Shown here: piece by piece, positions 10,108 through 22,545 of the stretch
Layout: each line of letters opens with the position of its first letter
How positions within the stretch are numbered: the first letter of the stretch is position 1
Assembly: GCF_014529535.1 (NCBI RefSeq)
Contig: NW_023503353.1
Location: 27,224 to 91,223 of the forward strand
Source: Bradysia coprophila
Lineage: Eukaryota > Arthropoda > Insecta > Diptera > Sciaridae
Direction: 5' to 3'
DNA: 64,000 bases
The notes under the pieces: generated by a model
What the model saw: only the letters and a program-made list of their open reading frames with translations
Database searches by the model: none
What the model was told of the DNA's origin: nothing
Made by a program: the position numbers and the translations under genes

Positions 10108-12786
10108 AGCTAAACATTGTCAAAGTTACATTATGAAGATTCAAGTAAAGGTCGAGGTAGTGAATGTTGAGACGGCTGCACAATGTAATAGTAACTTGCT
10201 TGGACATTTTATTTGTGTCGAACGGTAGGGCTTTTATCCATTTATCCGAATCCATAAAATCAAGTTTTTGTTTTAATTTATTTCTTACAAACTAAGAAGA
10301 AGGAATTTCATTTATACAACAATTTCAAATGTTTGCGCGAAATTTTGACTTTTTTGTTTTTACGTTGGTACTTATGACTCATCACTCCCTAGTGATGATA
10401 GCGTTGACAGAGTGAATGTGTGGTTATGTTTTGTTCTGTATTTCGGCCATTGATCATGAAATTAAAATTAAATAGTACATAAATTTGATAAACGGAAAAC
10501 CTCATTATGTCAATAAAATATTGTACTATCAGTGAAAAATGTTCATGTAAACCATGTTTAAGGGAAAAGACTAATTATTTAAGAAGAATCTATCGACCTG
10601 CAGAGTAACATTCAAACCAGAATTTCGGTATGCCTTCATAATAAAAATAAAAAAATACAACGTCATTGTGTTTTTAAAGGTTCTAAGTAGTTAATTATTT
10701 ATCTCCTGACAAAATTTTCATAAAAGTGGCATGAATAAAATAGCTTTGAAAACCAGACATTTTTCACATAGGCGCCTTAAAAGTCGAGAGTCTGCTTCTT
10801 GCAATTGTATTTTGTAAGGACGGTTGAAAATAATGTCTTTCATCGGTGAACAATGCACAAATACACTGAATTCTACTATTTCTACTATTTTCCATATAAA
10901 GATATCGTTTCATTCAATCAACCTTAAAGCCTCGTACTCAGCAAGTCGCTGTAAATAAACCAAAGAGCTTAAATAACAGATTTTTCAAAGAAACACCTAC
11001 ACCAAAGCTTTTTTTTTCGCCAAAGATTATTTCCTCCAAATCCACACAGTTAGTGGTGAATTCGTTGAGCTTTTCTCTCTTTTGTTCTTGCATGTTAGTT
11101 CGCTTTTTTCTTGATTTTGTATGGAAATGAAGACAAAAATTGATAATACTTTCTTAAGAAAGATTTTTTTATGAAATATTGGATTGAATTGAAAATTATT
11201 ATGTTACACAATATATGTAAATATATATAAAAGCTGTCATTAATATATATACAATAATATATTATGATGATGATGATGATGATGATGATGAATCAATAAA
11301 TGAAATAAAATATTATATTCGAGTAAATAAATAATGTAACCAAATTCCAAACATCAAATGTTTCAAGATAAGTAAAGTTAAATGTTAAATGAATAGAAAA
11401 TAGTAAAGAATTAAATGGAAGATTTGTTTCTGTTACATTTTGTTTTTTGGACATAATAAAACTAGAGAGACCAAATAATTTTAAAAACAAAAAACCAACA
11501 AAATTTTGAAACATCGCGCATTCAATGCATTATACATCAAATATGAAAAAAAGCTTATTTTTTTATAAAAATAATATTTAAATTTAGAAGAGTTTGAAAT
11601 TGAAACAAAACAAACAAAACGATCAGAGTAAAATAAGATTTTTCTTTTATTGTTTTCCATACGTTTAGAACCATCAACAAAAATTAGTAAAAATGAAGAC
11701 ACAACTAATAGCAAATCAAACATAAACAATAAAAAGCAATATATTATAATAAATTCCAAACAAATAAATAGATAAACACACAACCAACTAAAATTAAATA
11801 AAACCCCAACCAATAAAATAAAGAGAAATGATCCTAACAAACGAATAATTTTAAGGATAAGAAACAACAACAACCAAATAAAACTTATAAACGAACTTAT
11901 ACACAATAAAAAAAAAACAACCAATTGCAATCTTTTCATAGTATTCTGTTTTTACACTTGAATTTTTATTTTTACTAATTTGCTTGTTCTGGAGCAGCTA
12001 ATTTCATCTGTGATTTATATTTTGTTTTTATTTTTTACACAATTTTTATTTTGTATATTTATGATAGAAAAAAGACGATCGTTTAGAGAAAATTATTTAT
12101 TTATTGATATTATAACTACTATCTACAGAAACTGTTGTTATTAATTTAATTATCATTGCATAATGTCTATTTCAATGTTTCCAAAAAAAAAAAAACAAAT
12201 ACATGTTTGTACTATCAAGCAGCTAATGGTTTGTTTTCATTATTGAAGGGAGTTAACTGTTCGCTGACCTTTTGCGATTCGAAACAGAAACTGAAGTTTC
12301 TTAAATTACTAACTATATTGTCAGCTTATTATTCGGAATTTTTTGGGGAAGAATTGCGAGTGGTGCAAACCGTACAAACACCGCTCTCACTTTGTTTCAT
12401 AAAGAAAATATTGCAAAAAAAAAATCGTTGCAGAAACTTGCGCATGATTTCTCTAGGAATTTCGACTGATCAAAAAGAAGATACTGTTCGAAGGATGATT
12501 TTAAGATGACACTTACCTGAAAATGACTACTTTTTCTTTGCCCTTACTTACTTCATTCATAGACTTGAGCAAGTTACACACGGCTACGGCTTTGTCATCT
12601 GTTATCGACAACGCCGATCAAAATAAACTATGACTTTTGGTTCTGGTCTAATGAAGAGACAGGTTTCGTTTTAAAATCATCGATAATAATATTAGTACCA
12701 TCCTGCCGTCTCTAATAAAACTAGTAGCTAAGCATGGTACTGTTGCATCATGAACATGAAATAAATAAATAAAAATTAGTGGAAGG
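10108..12786. other. Very AT-rich non-coding stretch
   Basis: No gene recognised. The minus-strand open frame at 11481-11939 is dominated by F, L, I and K, as expected when AT-rich DNA is translated, and has no start or splice context. The region includes a short (GAT)n run at 11263-11291 and, near 12590-12620, one copy of a dispersed CTGTTATCGA-AACG motif that also occurs near 16610 and 22920. Confidence 0.5.
11263..11291. repeat. (GAT)n microsatellite
   Basis: About nine to ten GAT trinucleotides in a row. Confidence 0.9.
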
Positions 12787-13607
12787 GCCTAGCAGGGTTA
12801 GCATTTTAAAATTGCGCCCAAAGGAACTAAAGCTCATGATACATCATTCGAAAGGTCTTGGCCTAGAACTACTTTTAGTGGAGTATCAAACTCCAAAATG
12901 GAGTTATAGTGGAGTTATTGACGAAAATGTGAATTTTGTTTTTCATTTATTTCTGTCTGGTGTGTTGACGTAAAAATATGTAAAAATTCTCAAAAAATGT
13001 CTGTATGGAGGAACATCTGCATTTTTTTCAGATTTTTTGGACACCTGTTTAAGGGAAAAAATTCAGAGAAAAATTCGGCGATTTTTTTTTCATACGTTGG
13101 AGGTACAGAACTACCTCGGCATTTTGACCATTGATTGGTCTTATGGACTGGACATGTATATTACAATGTATTACATAATATTTTCAGATTTAAAAAAATG
13201 GTAGAACACATCCAATTTTTCAAAACAATTTTTGAATGAATTTCTTCACCCCTAAGGAGGGGTCCAAAAATTCTGAAAAAAAATCACAGATGTTACTCTC
13301 CATACAGACATTTTTTGAGATTTTTTTCAGAATTTTCAGTTACAGTCATCGATAGATATAAATTACAGACAAAACTCACCCTCATGCCCAAAAACTCTCC
13401 CCAAGCGTGCTTTTTAGGGTTGATACTCTACCAAAAACATATGTATTCCAGTCAAGTTTCCGATCATAACCGTTAATAATCTGTAATTAGCAATTATCTG
13501 GAATTTGATTTTTGGGTCATGTTAGGGGTGTAAAACCTGTGGAAAATGCGTCCGCGATAAGCTTTAGTTCCTTTGGGGGCACTTCTTACATGCTAACCCT
13601 GCTAGGC
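12787..13607. mobile_element. Foldback element of ~820 bp
   Basis: The ends are inverted copies: GCCTAGCAGGGTTAGCA at 12787 and TGCTAACCCTGCTAGGC ending at 13607. The AAAGGAACTAAAGCT block is repeated inversely further in. A second inverted pair lies inside, at 12980-13035 and 13275-13330 (TGTCTGTATGGAG / CTCCATACAGACA). Short open frames within it follow the repeat and are not genes. No clear target-site duplication was found. Confidence 0.75.
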
Positions 13608-13756
13608 GCATTAGCTCTTTCTTACTCGCATTCCACTCTTTAATTTGGTTTGCCGATTCATTCATAGAGTTAGCAAATAGCCCTACTGTGACTTCCTTGA
13701 ATTCATAAGCCGTTCTGTGCTTTCATTACACAATTGTATTTGATAATGATGGATTA

Positions 13757-15458
13757 TTACAATTGAAATGCAGGAAACTTTGGTGAACTGCCCGCAAAAT
13801 CGAATAGCATGTATATCACTCCAGCTAATCCTTCGAATAGTGAGAGTGGTCGATCAGGTGTTGCTGTGCTAGCTGTTCCATAATCAAAGCACCATTGAAC
13901 AAATATGAAAGCCTGTTCCAAATATTTTTCGTCCTGTTGACATATTAACATGTTAGTTGACTCGACTAAGAATTTTACAATCGCTAACTCACTTTCGTCT
14001 GTTCATAAGTAGCCATAAAAGCGTACGCATTACCAGCTACTCCATGACACAAACTATAACTTTTCTTCAGCACTCCCCTCTTCCAAATAACATCAGCCGA
14101 CTGAATCGCGGCATTTAGATATTGGTTGTCACCAAATAACTGAAAATTATTACCAAAATAATTAATTTTCCTGCAGAAGTGAATACACAACTACTTTGTA
14201 AGCTTCCAGGAACATATATATGGCACCAGGAGCTCCATGACACCAATGAACCAATTTATCATCTTTGGACCCTAGTGATGATCTCAAATTTCCGGAAGAA
14301 AAACATTGACCTAGGAGCCAATCTACAGTCTTTCGAACGTATGTAATCTGTGCTGAATCCAGAAATGAGTGAGCCTGGGGTAATACACAAGTTATACGTA
14401 AAAATTCAGTCAGAATGTATTTATCAACAAAAAAAACCTTCAGGAGAATGTACATAATTCCAGATATTCCATGAGCTGCACCAAGATAGCATTTGTCATG
14501 CCATTCATAGTACAGCACTCCATCGGAATCGGTTCTGTCCGTTCTTCCTTCATCTATCAAACGGTCAACAACCTAAATGAGTGGTCGACAAATTGTCCGT
14601 CAAATACATCTTCTTGAGTGTCTGTTAATAGGAAAATTACCCTTTTTGTGATAGTATCGTCGTTATACTGAGAAACCAATTTTCTCACTAGTAAGAGGGA
14701 GTAAAGGTAACCAGCTCTTCCATATAGGATTTCATTACAGATTGGAGTACTACCGTCTTTTTCGAAAACCATGTTTCCAAGTTCCAAGAGCCTATCATTA
14801 ATGAAATATGAAATTGTGACATTTTATCTTCTCTCGCTCTCCCAACAAACGATTATACTTCTTCCAATAAAATTTTGCTTTTTCTGTTTCATTAGCTTCG
14901 TGATAAATAATTACTGCCATGGATAAAGGACCTGCATCACCAGCTAAGAATGACATTCGTTTTCGTTTCAATTTTGGTAAAATTCTTTCAATTCGTGCCA
15001 GTGATTCCTAGTAAAGAATAAATGAAATATCGAACCACCAATAAAAAACACAATTTATTTATGGGAACATTACTTGTTGTTTTTCCAATCTCTTTTCCAT
15101 AAATCGTTTCGCTTCCACTTGGTTGACAGAGTCCGAATCTTGACTCAAGTTCAAGCTGGCAATCAGCCAATATAGTGCAACAACACCAGTCGTTCCGGTG
15201 TAGACAGAGTAGTCAGATCCATAGTCAACTGAACATTCCAATTTTATCAGATCCTTTTCAAATCGTTTGAGCAATTTGTTTGCTTCGGTTAATATATTAG
15301 TTTTAGTAGGAAGCGTTGAAACCTTGAGACAACTTTATGAATAGTGAAATTTCTTTAAAAATAAATGTAAAATGTACCTTAGATAGGTCGGTAATGTGAA
15401 GATACTGATTGGTGTAATATCTATCTGTATTAACTCTTTCATTCGATTCGTCCGTCAT
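13757..15458 (-). CDS. LanC-like protein (LANCL family)
   Basis: Eight exons give 422 residues, like vertebrate LANCL1/2: 15458-15378, 15322-15074, 15007-14859, 14791-14641, 14572-14438, 14374-14195, 14139-13993 and 13933-13757. All junctions keep phase and introns are 53-68 nt. The repeated helical-barrel GxxG motifs are visible (YTGTTGV, LAGDAGPL, YGRAGYLY, GAAHGISGI, WCHGAPGAIY, LCHGVAGNAY, LFEGLAGVIY). The zinc ligands are the Cys of WCHG and the Cys-His of LCHG. The start is MTDESNERVN, followed by RYYTNQY, equivalent to the family's R-NP-Y N-terminus, and the C-terminus FPAFQL matches the family end. LANCL proteins are cytosolic or membrane-associated glutathione-binding proteins that can add glutathione to dehydroamino acids. 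The gene is divergent from copine. Confidence 0.93.
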
Positions 15459-15846
15459 TACGAAACGTTTAATTTTTGATAACAATTTAATTTGTTCGGT
15501 GCTATATCAGAAAATATAATGAAATTAAATAGAAAACTCAGAATGATATTTTCCCGGCTTGATTGATGACACTATTCGTATAAACAAAACTAATGTTGTC
15601 GTTGTATTTCCGAATTTCGAACATCGTGTGAATTACGCTATAATGTTCTTCAATATTTAGGGAATTATCGACAGTAACCTCCAGATATTGTGATCTTTTA
15701 TTATGTATACAAACATGTTTATGTAAATGAAGTAAAATATTTTTTAATTACTTGATGTCTGTTAAAGCTTAATTCATCCTTAGATCCTCATCAATATCAA
15801 ACAAAATAAAATTGTTTTCTCTTCCTTCATCCCATTTGAATAGTTC

Positions 15847-16451
15847 AGAGGGATTCTTTTGAATTTCGACTGACCGAAATCGGCGCTATTTTTTCCACGA
15901 TTTTTTTGTATATACCTAGTTAGGCCTTGGTGCCTAGGCCCCAAAACCAGTCTCAGATATTTTTGATCTTCCTTACCTGGTTGGTTGTAAGTGGCCAAAG
16001 GTCGAAAAATGGGGTTTCGTAGTCCGGATTTCATTTCCGAAAGGTGACGAGGACACGGGCGTGTGTGGGTTCGTTGGAAAGCTGAGTTCAAGTACTCCTG
16101 GGGCAAATATTAACTTCATAAAATTTGCTGATTATCGGACGAAAATATGACTTCCGGAAAATTTCTCAAAATCAATGTAACCTCGGTGAACTTTGATGAG
16201 TTCTGTGACCTCACTAATGCAATTATTTGATTAAATTATTACTTATTATGAATGTGGAGGACCTCAGCTTTACAGCGATACCCATATTTAGTAGTGACCA
16301 TGGCCACTTACAACCAACCAGGTATGGAAGATCAAAAATATCTGAGACTGGTTTCGGGGCCTAGGCACCAAGGCCTAACTAGGCATATGTAAAAAAGTCC
16401 CGGAAAAAATAGTGCCGATTTCGGCCAGTCGAAATTCAAAAGAATCCCTCT
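15847..16451. mobile_element. Foldback element of ~605 bp
   Basis: Arms of about 150 bp, at 15847-16001 and 16301-16451, are inverted copies. The tip is AGAGGGATTCTTTTG and both arms contain the palindromic GCCTAGGC-like core and TGGCCACTTACAACCAACC (or its complement). The 108-residue open frame on the minus strand at 15780-16106 is the arm read through and not a gene. No convincing target-site duplication. Confidence 0.8.
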
Positions 16452-16773
16452 CAACGCTTCCTAAATCATAGATCTAGGCTTACCAACGAAAATCCTTAAT
16501 ACCCTATTAAAATATAGGTGGTATTTACGTAAGATTTATATCTTTAACAGTTAACAGTAGCTTTATACTCACTGTACAATTACACAATCCTGTCACATAC
16601 GGCTATTCATCTGTTATCGATAACGACGACAAAAAAAATGGCAAGTCTGAGTAATATGGGCTTTTATACAGTAAAATGCTTGTTTAAAAAATTGAAGTAT
16701 TTACAAGATTTTACGTGTTACGGCATGTTTCATTTTTATTTACATTGCCTAATCACGTAAAGCATTGTACTTA

Positions 16774-16872
16774 CGAGGTTCCAAGTTGTTATTTGACAAG
16801 TGGGGAATACAGCCCTCCCCTTCGGGTCGGGCTGTAATACCCCACTTATCAAATACACAGCTTGGAACCTCG
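16774..16872. repeat. Long hairpin element
   Basis: CGAGGTTCCAAG at the left pairs with CTTGGAACCTCG at the right, and an inner pair (TTTGACAAGTGGGG / CCCCACTTATCAAA) continues to a terminal loop around CCCCTTCGGGTCGGG. The inner arm resembles that of the hairpin at 20642-20752. From 16873 to 17454 nothing is recognised. Confidence 0.85.
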
Positions 16873-17454
16873 GAAGTAATATACTATTAAATCAACAGAT
16901 TAAAAATATTTTGATCGATAGAAGTAAAAGACCCGATAATAGTACTGGTCATGTGCTTGCCGTCTGTAAGAGGTTGATGTGAAGCAAACTAAATATGCCA
17001 CATTCAGGAGGTACAATTAATACCCAGAGAATAAGGGCTATAGCCGAAACCTTAAATGGAATATCCCTTATCATTTCCCAAAATCCTTTTTTCGCGGTAA
17101 AATTTGAAAAGGAGTTTATCACTTCGCTAATTCGCGATTATAGCAAATCTACAGTCTGAACATCTGCTATAATTGTTGACAGTTGGGCAAGTCCTTTTTG
17201 GTCCTTTTTCATCGTAACAAAGAAAAAACAAAAACAAAAAGTAAATATTTGTAGTTGTCATAAACAGAATTTCATTCATATTATTAAGATACCTTTCATT
17301 TACATTCCATGAATAAAACCAGTGGAAATGAGGGAACCGGCGCAATTTCCTTAGTCCGTATATTCTAATTCATCGGAAAATATGCTGGATTGATTTTACA
17401 TGAAAAGAAATTTTAAGCTTAAACATTTTTCCGTTCTCGAACTGTTGCTTAAAG

Positions 17455-19271
17455 ATGTTAACAATTCACGTTAGAGGAGGTGGAGGAGGCTGTATTGTGA
17501 AGGATGACAAGCCCGAAGTCGACAAGGATAAACCGCCTCCAAGGTCGATAGACGCCAAATTGATATCGAATGAAATCATAAAACCATTCGAGCCTCCGAA
17601 ATTCACTTCAAAACTGGAATTGACTTTAAGTTGCCGAAATTTGCTGAACAAGGACATTGCAACAAAGTCAGATCCATATTGTAAAATATCAATGATGGAA
17701 TCGTGGCAGGGCAAATATTACGAAATAGCTCGCACTGAAACGATTGATGATAATTTGAATCCGGAATGGGTGACCAAAGTCATCGTCAACTACAACTTTG
17801 AAACCATTCAAAAAATGAAATTTGATGTGCGAGACCAAGATATTGGTGGACTGTACGAGTCGTTGGGAGTGTTTGAGACAACTCTATCCGACATTGCTGC
17901 CTATAGTGGTGGTCAGTTTGTTGGAAAATTAAAGGGTGCATCGATTCTGCGAAATTTTGGCGAAATTATCATCGTATCGGAAGAGGTCTCTAGTTGTAAG
18001 CAAATTTTTGATATAGAATTTGGAGCTGAAAATCTCAGAAAATTGTTGTTGTTCCGGAACAATGATCCGTTTTTGGTGTTTTATCGGGCAAACGAGGACG
18101 GTTCGTATTCAGTCGTTGCAAAAACCAACGTTGCTCAGTCAACTCAAAATCCAACGTGGAAGCCACTTGTCGTAAAAGCTAGGAATCTATGCAATGGCGA
18201 TTTAGATAGATCTATTAAAATTGATTGTTATGATCGAAGGCGTAACGGAAATCACCAAAAAATTGGCACATGCTACACAACAATGAGAACTTTCGAATCG
18301 GCACCACTGAATCTAGTTCAAGGCCGAAAGAATTCTGGGTGCATAAAAATCAACCGGTTTAGTGTCAGGGAGGACTTCACGTTTTTGGATTATATTCGAC
18401 ACGGAACACAGATTCATTTTGTGGTTGCTATTGATTTTACAGTATCTAACATCGTTCACACTGATCCCAAATCATTGCACTTTATGACCTCGAGTCGTTC
18501 GAATCCATACGAAATTGCTTTGCGTAGCGTTGGCGAAATTATTCAACATTACGACAATTCACTGATCTATCCTGCATTTGGTATGATAACAATTGCTTTA
18601 AACAAAATGATTCCCAAAGAACTAATAGCAGTTTGTCTCATCCAGGTTTTGGAGCCAAATTACCGTCTGGTGAAATTTCACATCAATTTCCATTAAACGG
18701 AAATCCAGCGCATCCGTATTGCAAAGGCATTGAAGAAATCATGGACCATTACCGAAATTGCTTAAAAACTGTCGAACTTTACGGGCCGACAAACTTTGCG
18801 CCAGTAATAAACAGCACATCTGCGATTGCAGAAAAGTATCAGGACGGAAAACATTACTTTGTTCTCCTCATTATAACCGATGGTATCATCTCCGATATGC
18901 GTCAGACGAAGCATGCCGTTGTGAGTGCGTCTTCTTTGCCTGTTTCAATAATTATTGTCGGTGTGGGAAATTCTAAGTTTGATCGGATGAAAGACCTTGA
19001 TTCCGATATTTTTAAATTGACCGTAGATGGTCGTCAAGCTGAACGCGATATTGTACAATTTGTTGAATTGAATAAGTTTGTGACGAAGAAAGGAAGTACC
19101 ACCGTTCGATCGCAAGCTGATCTGGCTAAAGAGGTACTTGCCGAAATTCCACAACAGTTGACAGGTTTTATGGAATCACGAGGACACAAACCTCAAATAG
19201 TCCAAGAAATGGCACCGGATCCGACGGTTATAGTACCAACAGCACCGACAATGGATATGTTAGATATTTAA
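17455..19271 (+). CDS. Copine (C2-C2-VWA calcium-dependent membrane-binding protein)
   Basis: Two exons, 17455-18580 and 18646-19271, with a 65-nt GT-AG intron inside a Gly codon (PAFG|FGAKLPSG). The product has 583 residues, near the usual copine length. The first ~35 residues are a Gly- and Lys/Pro-rich leader. C2A is at about 45-175 with Asp residues in KSDPYCKI and RDQDIGG. C2B is at about 185-300; its first loop is altered (RNNDPFLVF), so Ca2+ binding there may be weak. The copine-type VWA domain is at about 315-540 with the MIDAS motif DFTVSN and typical YPAFGFGAKLP, FVLLIITDG and SIIIVGVG. Copines move to membranes on Ca2+ rise and recruit target proteins. I recall copines being reported as absent from Drosophila, which would make this dipteran copy notable. 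Confidence 0.95.
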
Positions 19272-20367
19272 CCGAATTACCTCTTTAAATAATTGGATAT
19301 TAGGGTGTAGCGAATGCTACAAAAAATTTTAGCTGCTCCTCAGTACCTAGTTCCTTTAGGTTGAAAGTTTTTGATTAAAGTATGTTCAAAATTCCGTCTG
19401 CTAAAACTTTCAAGAAAATCGTCTTGGGCGAGCAGTAACTGATATTTTTGAAATTTTCGAGAAAGTCCACTGAGTCGAATCAGCCTTTTTACTATTTTAA
19501 AACTCGCTGCACCCTAAGGACTTATGTACGTGTTTTTTATGTATTTTTAAACCAGAAAGAAAGACACGGGGCTTATTCACAAACAGTAATGTACTTCAGG
19601 GAAATAAAATATGTGTCGATTACTGTGAGTGTATGTCTTGCAAAATTTATATTGTAAAATCGTTTTTGGTGACTGTGTAATATCCGAAATTTTCGATGTT
19701 GCTGATTTCCATGACCTTATGATGATAACAGACTGAGAGATAGACATGGCGATAGCACTAAAATTTAGTTACTGAGTGTTTGTGCTGCCGTGGTTCTAAA
19801 TCTAAGATATATACAGCGAGTAACATGACATATCAGATCGTTGGCATCATAAAAGATCAATATAACGCTGTAATATCTTTAAAAATAAAAAAATAAATTC
19901 TCGTCTATTTGGCGCTACTTCCCTATACCTAACTACGCTAGAATTTTATAAGAAATTTTTAAATCAATTTTTAACAGATTTTAAATAAATTTTAATCAAA
20001 TGAAATTTTATATTATTACAATTTTTTTCTCAATGTTACACAATGGGCACAAAAGATTATGAGTCATTTCGCGAATATTTATGTAATGAATGACATTCTT
20101 ATTTTAGATGTATTAAATTTGATGTGAAATATATACAAGAATTTACCGGCAAACGGCTGATTTAGTCTTTCGATTTTTTTTTTTTTTTGAATAGCACTCC
20201 AGTCAAAAGTTATTAACAGTAGCCGCATACTACTTAAAAAAGTACTATCATTTCCATCTGCATTACCAATGTTCGGTCATTTACGTTTTAAATCAATTGG
20301 ATTGTAATCGTTGCAAGTGTGACTGCTTTTCTCCTATTTTCTCCTTATGTAATTTTAATATATATAT
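19272..20367. other. Intergenic, no gene seen
   Basis: AT-rich sequence after the copine stop. It has no convincing open frame or strong repeat. Confidence 0.5.
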
Positions 20368-20424
20368 TACACACTTGTCACGAAGAAGTCGAGGCTTGCC
20401 GAGACTGATAGTGACAAGTGTGTA
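20368..20424. repeat. Hairpin element
   Basis: TACACACTTGTCAC and GTGACAAGTGTGTA form perfect 14-bp arms around a loop containing GTCGAGGCTTGCCGAGAC, which is itself partly self-complementary. Confidence 0.8.
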
Positions 20425-20641
20425 CTTTATTTTATCACATAAGCGAAAACGGGACAACAACATAGACCTGAAGTGTAATTTTTGAATTATACTTCTAGTT
20501 AAGTAATTTTGACATCCGACCACCACGCGTATGCGATAAATGCTTTAAAATGTGCACTGGTTAGAGGTGTCGATCTGATCTATTTACGCTGGCTGCTCTA
20601 TAAACTAATACAGCGAATATAAAGTCCCGATATTAGTAGAT

Positions 20642-20752
20642 TATTCACCTCTGTCCACATGTTTATTTAGACACTTGGGGAGTTGTTGCATGAGCCGAAG
20701 GCGAATGTTATAACCCCAAGTGTCTAAATAAACATGTGGACAGAGGTGAATA
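20642..20752. repeat. Long near-perfect hairpin element
   Basis: Arms of about 40 bp: TATTCACCTCTGTCC, followed by ACATGTTTATTTAGACACTT, pairs with the reverse complement ending GGACAGAGGTGAATA. The loop contains GAGCCGAAGGCGAATG. The conservation of both arms suggests a young element. Confidence 0.85.
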
Positions 20753-20756
20753 CGCT

Positions 20757-20825
20757 ATTTTATCTACCGACGGCGAAATAATAGCACTTTTTCACTGCTA
20801 TTATTTCACCTAGGTAGATAAAAAT
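20757..20825. repeat. Hairpin element adjoining the previous one
   Basis: ATTTTATCTACC ... GAAATAATAGCA pairs with TGCTATTATTTC ... GGTAGATAAAAT around a short CTTTTTCAC loop. It begins five bases after the previous hairpin, so two foldbacks lie back to back. Confidence 0.8.
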
Positions 20826-21205
20826 ATTTAACATGATTTTGAGTTCCCAATTCGGGTTAAAAATAAAAAGTCACGTTTTCATCTGATTGATTACCTCGGA
20901 TCAACAAACTTCACACGAAAACTGGACTTTTCAATTTTTTTACCCCTTGCCATGTAAATGTCCTGTTCAGAAGTCCTTACCTTGTTCCAATAATTTCTTG
21001 TTATTGTTATTTTGGTAGCTACTAACTGTTTGGCCACCGTAAAATTTATACCAAATAGCAAGTTAATACCATATTCTTTTCAGTTGAATAGATGATTGCA
21101 CCCTTGTTGGACATCATTTGGATATTGGTTTGAATTAATTTAAAACAAACATTCCAACAGGAGATTCAATAAATTTAATTTTCCGTTGAAAAAAATCATC
21201 CAATT

Positions 21206-22545
21206 TCAATGTAAAATTTCCTGCTTAAACGAACTCAACTTATCAGACAGAGCTGTTTTTTCCACTTCACTTGTAAACGAGCTCAGGATAGCATTTTCCG
21301 TCAATTGAAGTAAATCCTGTTTGGTCAAATTAAACGTATTATGTGCAATGAGTAACTCGTTCGAATACGAAGTATTAAATACGCCTAGGTCATCAGTCTA
21401 TAATGTCAGGACCATTGTGATAGAGTTGGTAAAAAAAATTCTAAAAACTTACCGAAATCACAACTGGATGGTTCAGGTTGAATAACTCTTTAAAGTGATG
21501 GTCCTCATACGTTTCAACCGTTTTTGATAAGACATTGCTAGTTAGGCAACATTCCACCGGAATTTTCAATGATTTCAGCAATTTAAACTCTTCACCTAAA
21601 GCAAAATTGATGTGTGTCTATAGAAAATAATCCCTTTAGCTGATTCGGATTTAGTAACTTTGGTGCAAACCTTTAATGAAAGTACCATGTCCCAATCTAT
21701 CCATTCCGAACTGAAGCATCTCTCTAATCTCCATCGGATTTTCAACTTCACCACAGTGCAGTGCCAACTTTAGGCCATTCGATCTTGCTTTTTCGAGTAT
21801 GATTTTGTAATCATTAAAGTTTCCATCTGTTGGTGAACCACTAAAATCAACACCGCAAATAATGTCTGGATACTCTCTTCTCATTTTGATGACAATGTCT
21901 AGATTTTCCTTGGCAATATTGCTTCCTTTCCCTCGATCGATAGATGGAAGCAATTTTACCAAAATTTGTGGGTATTTCGTGCGACATTCACTGAAATGAG
22001 AGTACAAAACAGTGACTATTTTATACGGAACAATGGTCCATCTGATTACATGATACTTGAAATTACAGCTCTCAGATAGTCTTCACATGTCGTCGCCTTT
22101 TGCAGAGGTCTTGGAGTTGTTCTCAGTTCCAAATAAATTACATTTTCTTTGCTAAAAGTTTCGATGACCATTACTGTAGCTAAAGATACAGCTTCAACGG
22201 TTTGCGTAAGTTCATGTGCATATTTAAACTTGGAAAAGCAACTATAAACAGTTTTCTAAATTAAAGGCTTCACGTGACCGAATGGATGTAGTTACGCTTT
22301 CAAATTGACGGGATCGCTCGATAGAATCTGATAGAACTGTTCATCAACTCTACTTCCATTCAGTACATTCAATGCCTGGAATGCAGCCTTATTTAATGAT
22401 CCATTGAGATGGGCATGAAGCTCCTTAAAGCAATAATTTGAGGGGTTACGTGCATTCAGTGATCAAATAATGATTTGTGGTTCCTTACAACTTTTGGTAT
22501 TCGTTTTATAAATTCGCACAGGTCTTCGGTATTTTTCTGAGCCAT
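21206..22545 (-). CDS. Adal: Adenosine deaminase-like protein (N6-methyl-AMP deaminase, ADAL family)
   Basis: Six exons join in phase to 343 residues: 22545-22489, 22423-22296, 22241-22050, 21990-21671, 21595-21453 and 21397-21206. Metal-binding and catalytic motifs of the family are seen in order: VELHAHLNGS (HxH, residues ~19-28), CGVDFSG, ALHCGEVE (His and catalytic Glu), LGHGTF and a final TDD after PVVIS. ADAL enzymes deaminate N6-methyl-AMP to IMP in the cytosol, disposing of nucleotides from degraded methylated RNA. The start MAQKNTEDLCEF leads directly into the first HxH motif, as in relatives. The gene is head-to-head with dare, about 700 bp apart, and introns are 55-75 nt. Confidence 0.95.

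Noticed and set aside
11481-11939. 152-residue hydrophobic open frame on the minus strand
   Set aside because: It is made of F, L, I, Y and K from AT-rich DNA and has no motif, start context or splice partner.
15541-15690. Open minus-strand frame upstream of the LanC-like gene (YLEVTVDNSL...)
   Set aside because: The gene's start MTDESNERV is followed directly by the family's conserved N-terminus, so no extra coding exon is needed; it may be 5' UTR.
15780-16106. 108-residue open frame, minus strand
   Set aside because: It lies in the inverted arm of the foldback at 15847-16451 and is mirrored at the other arm.
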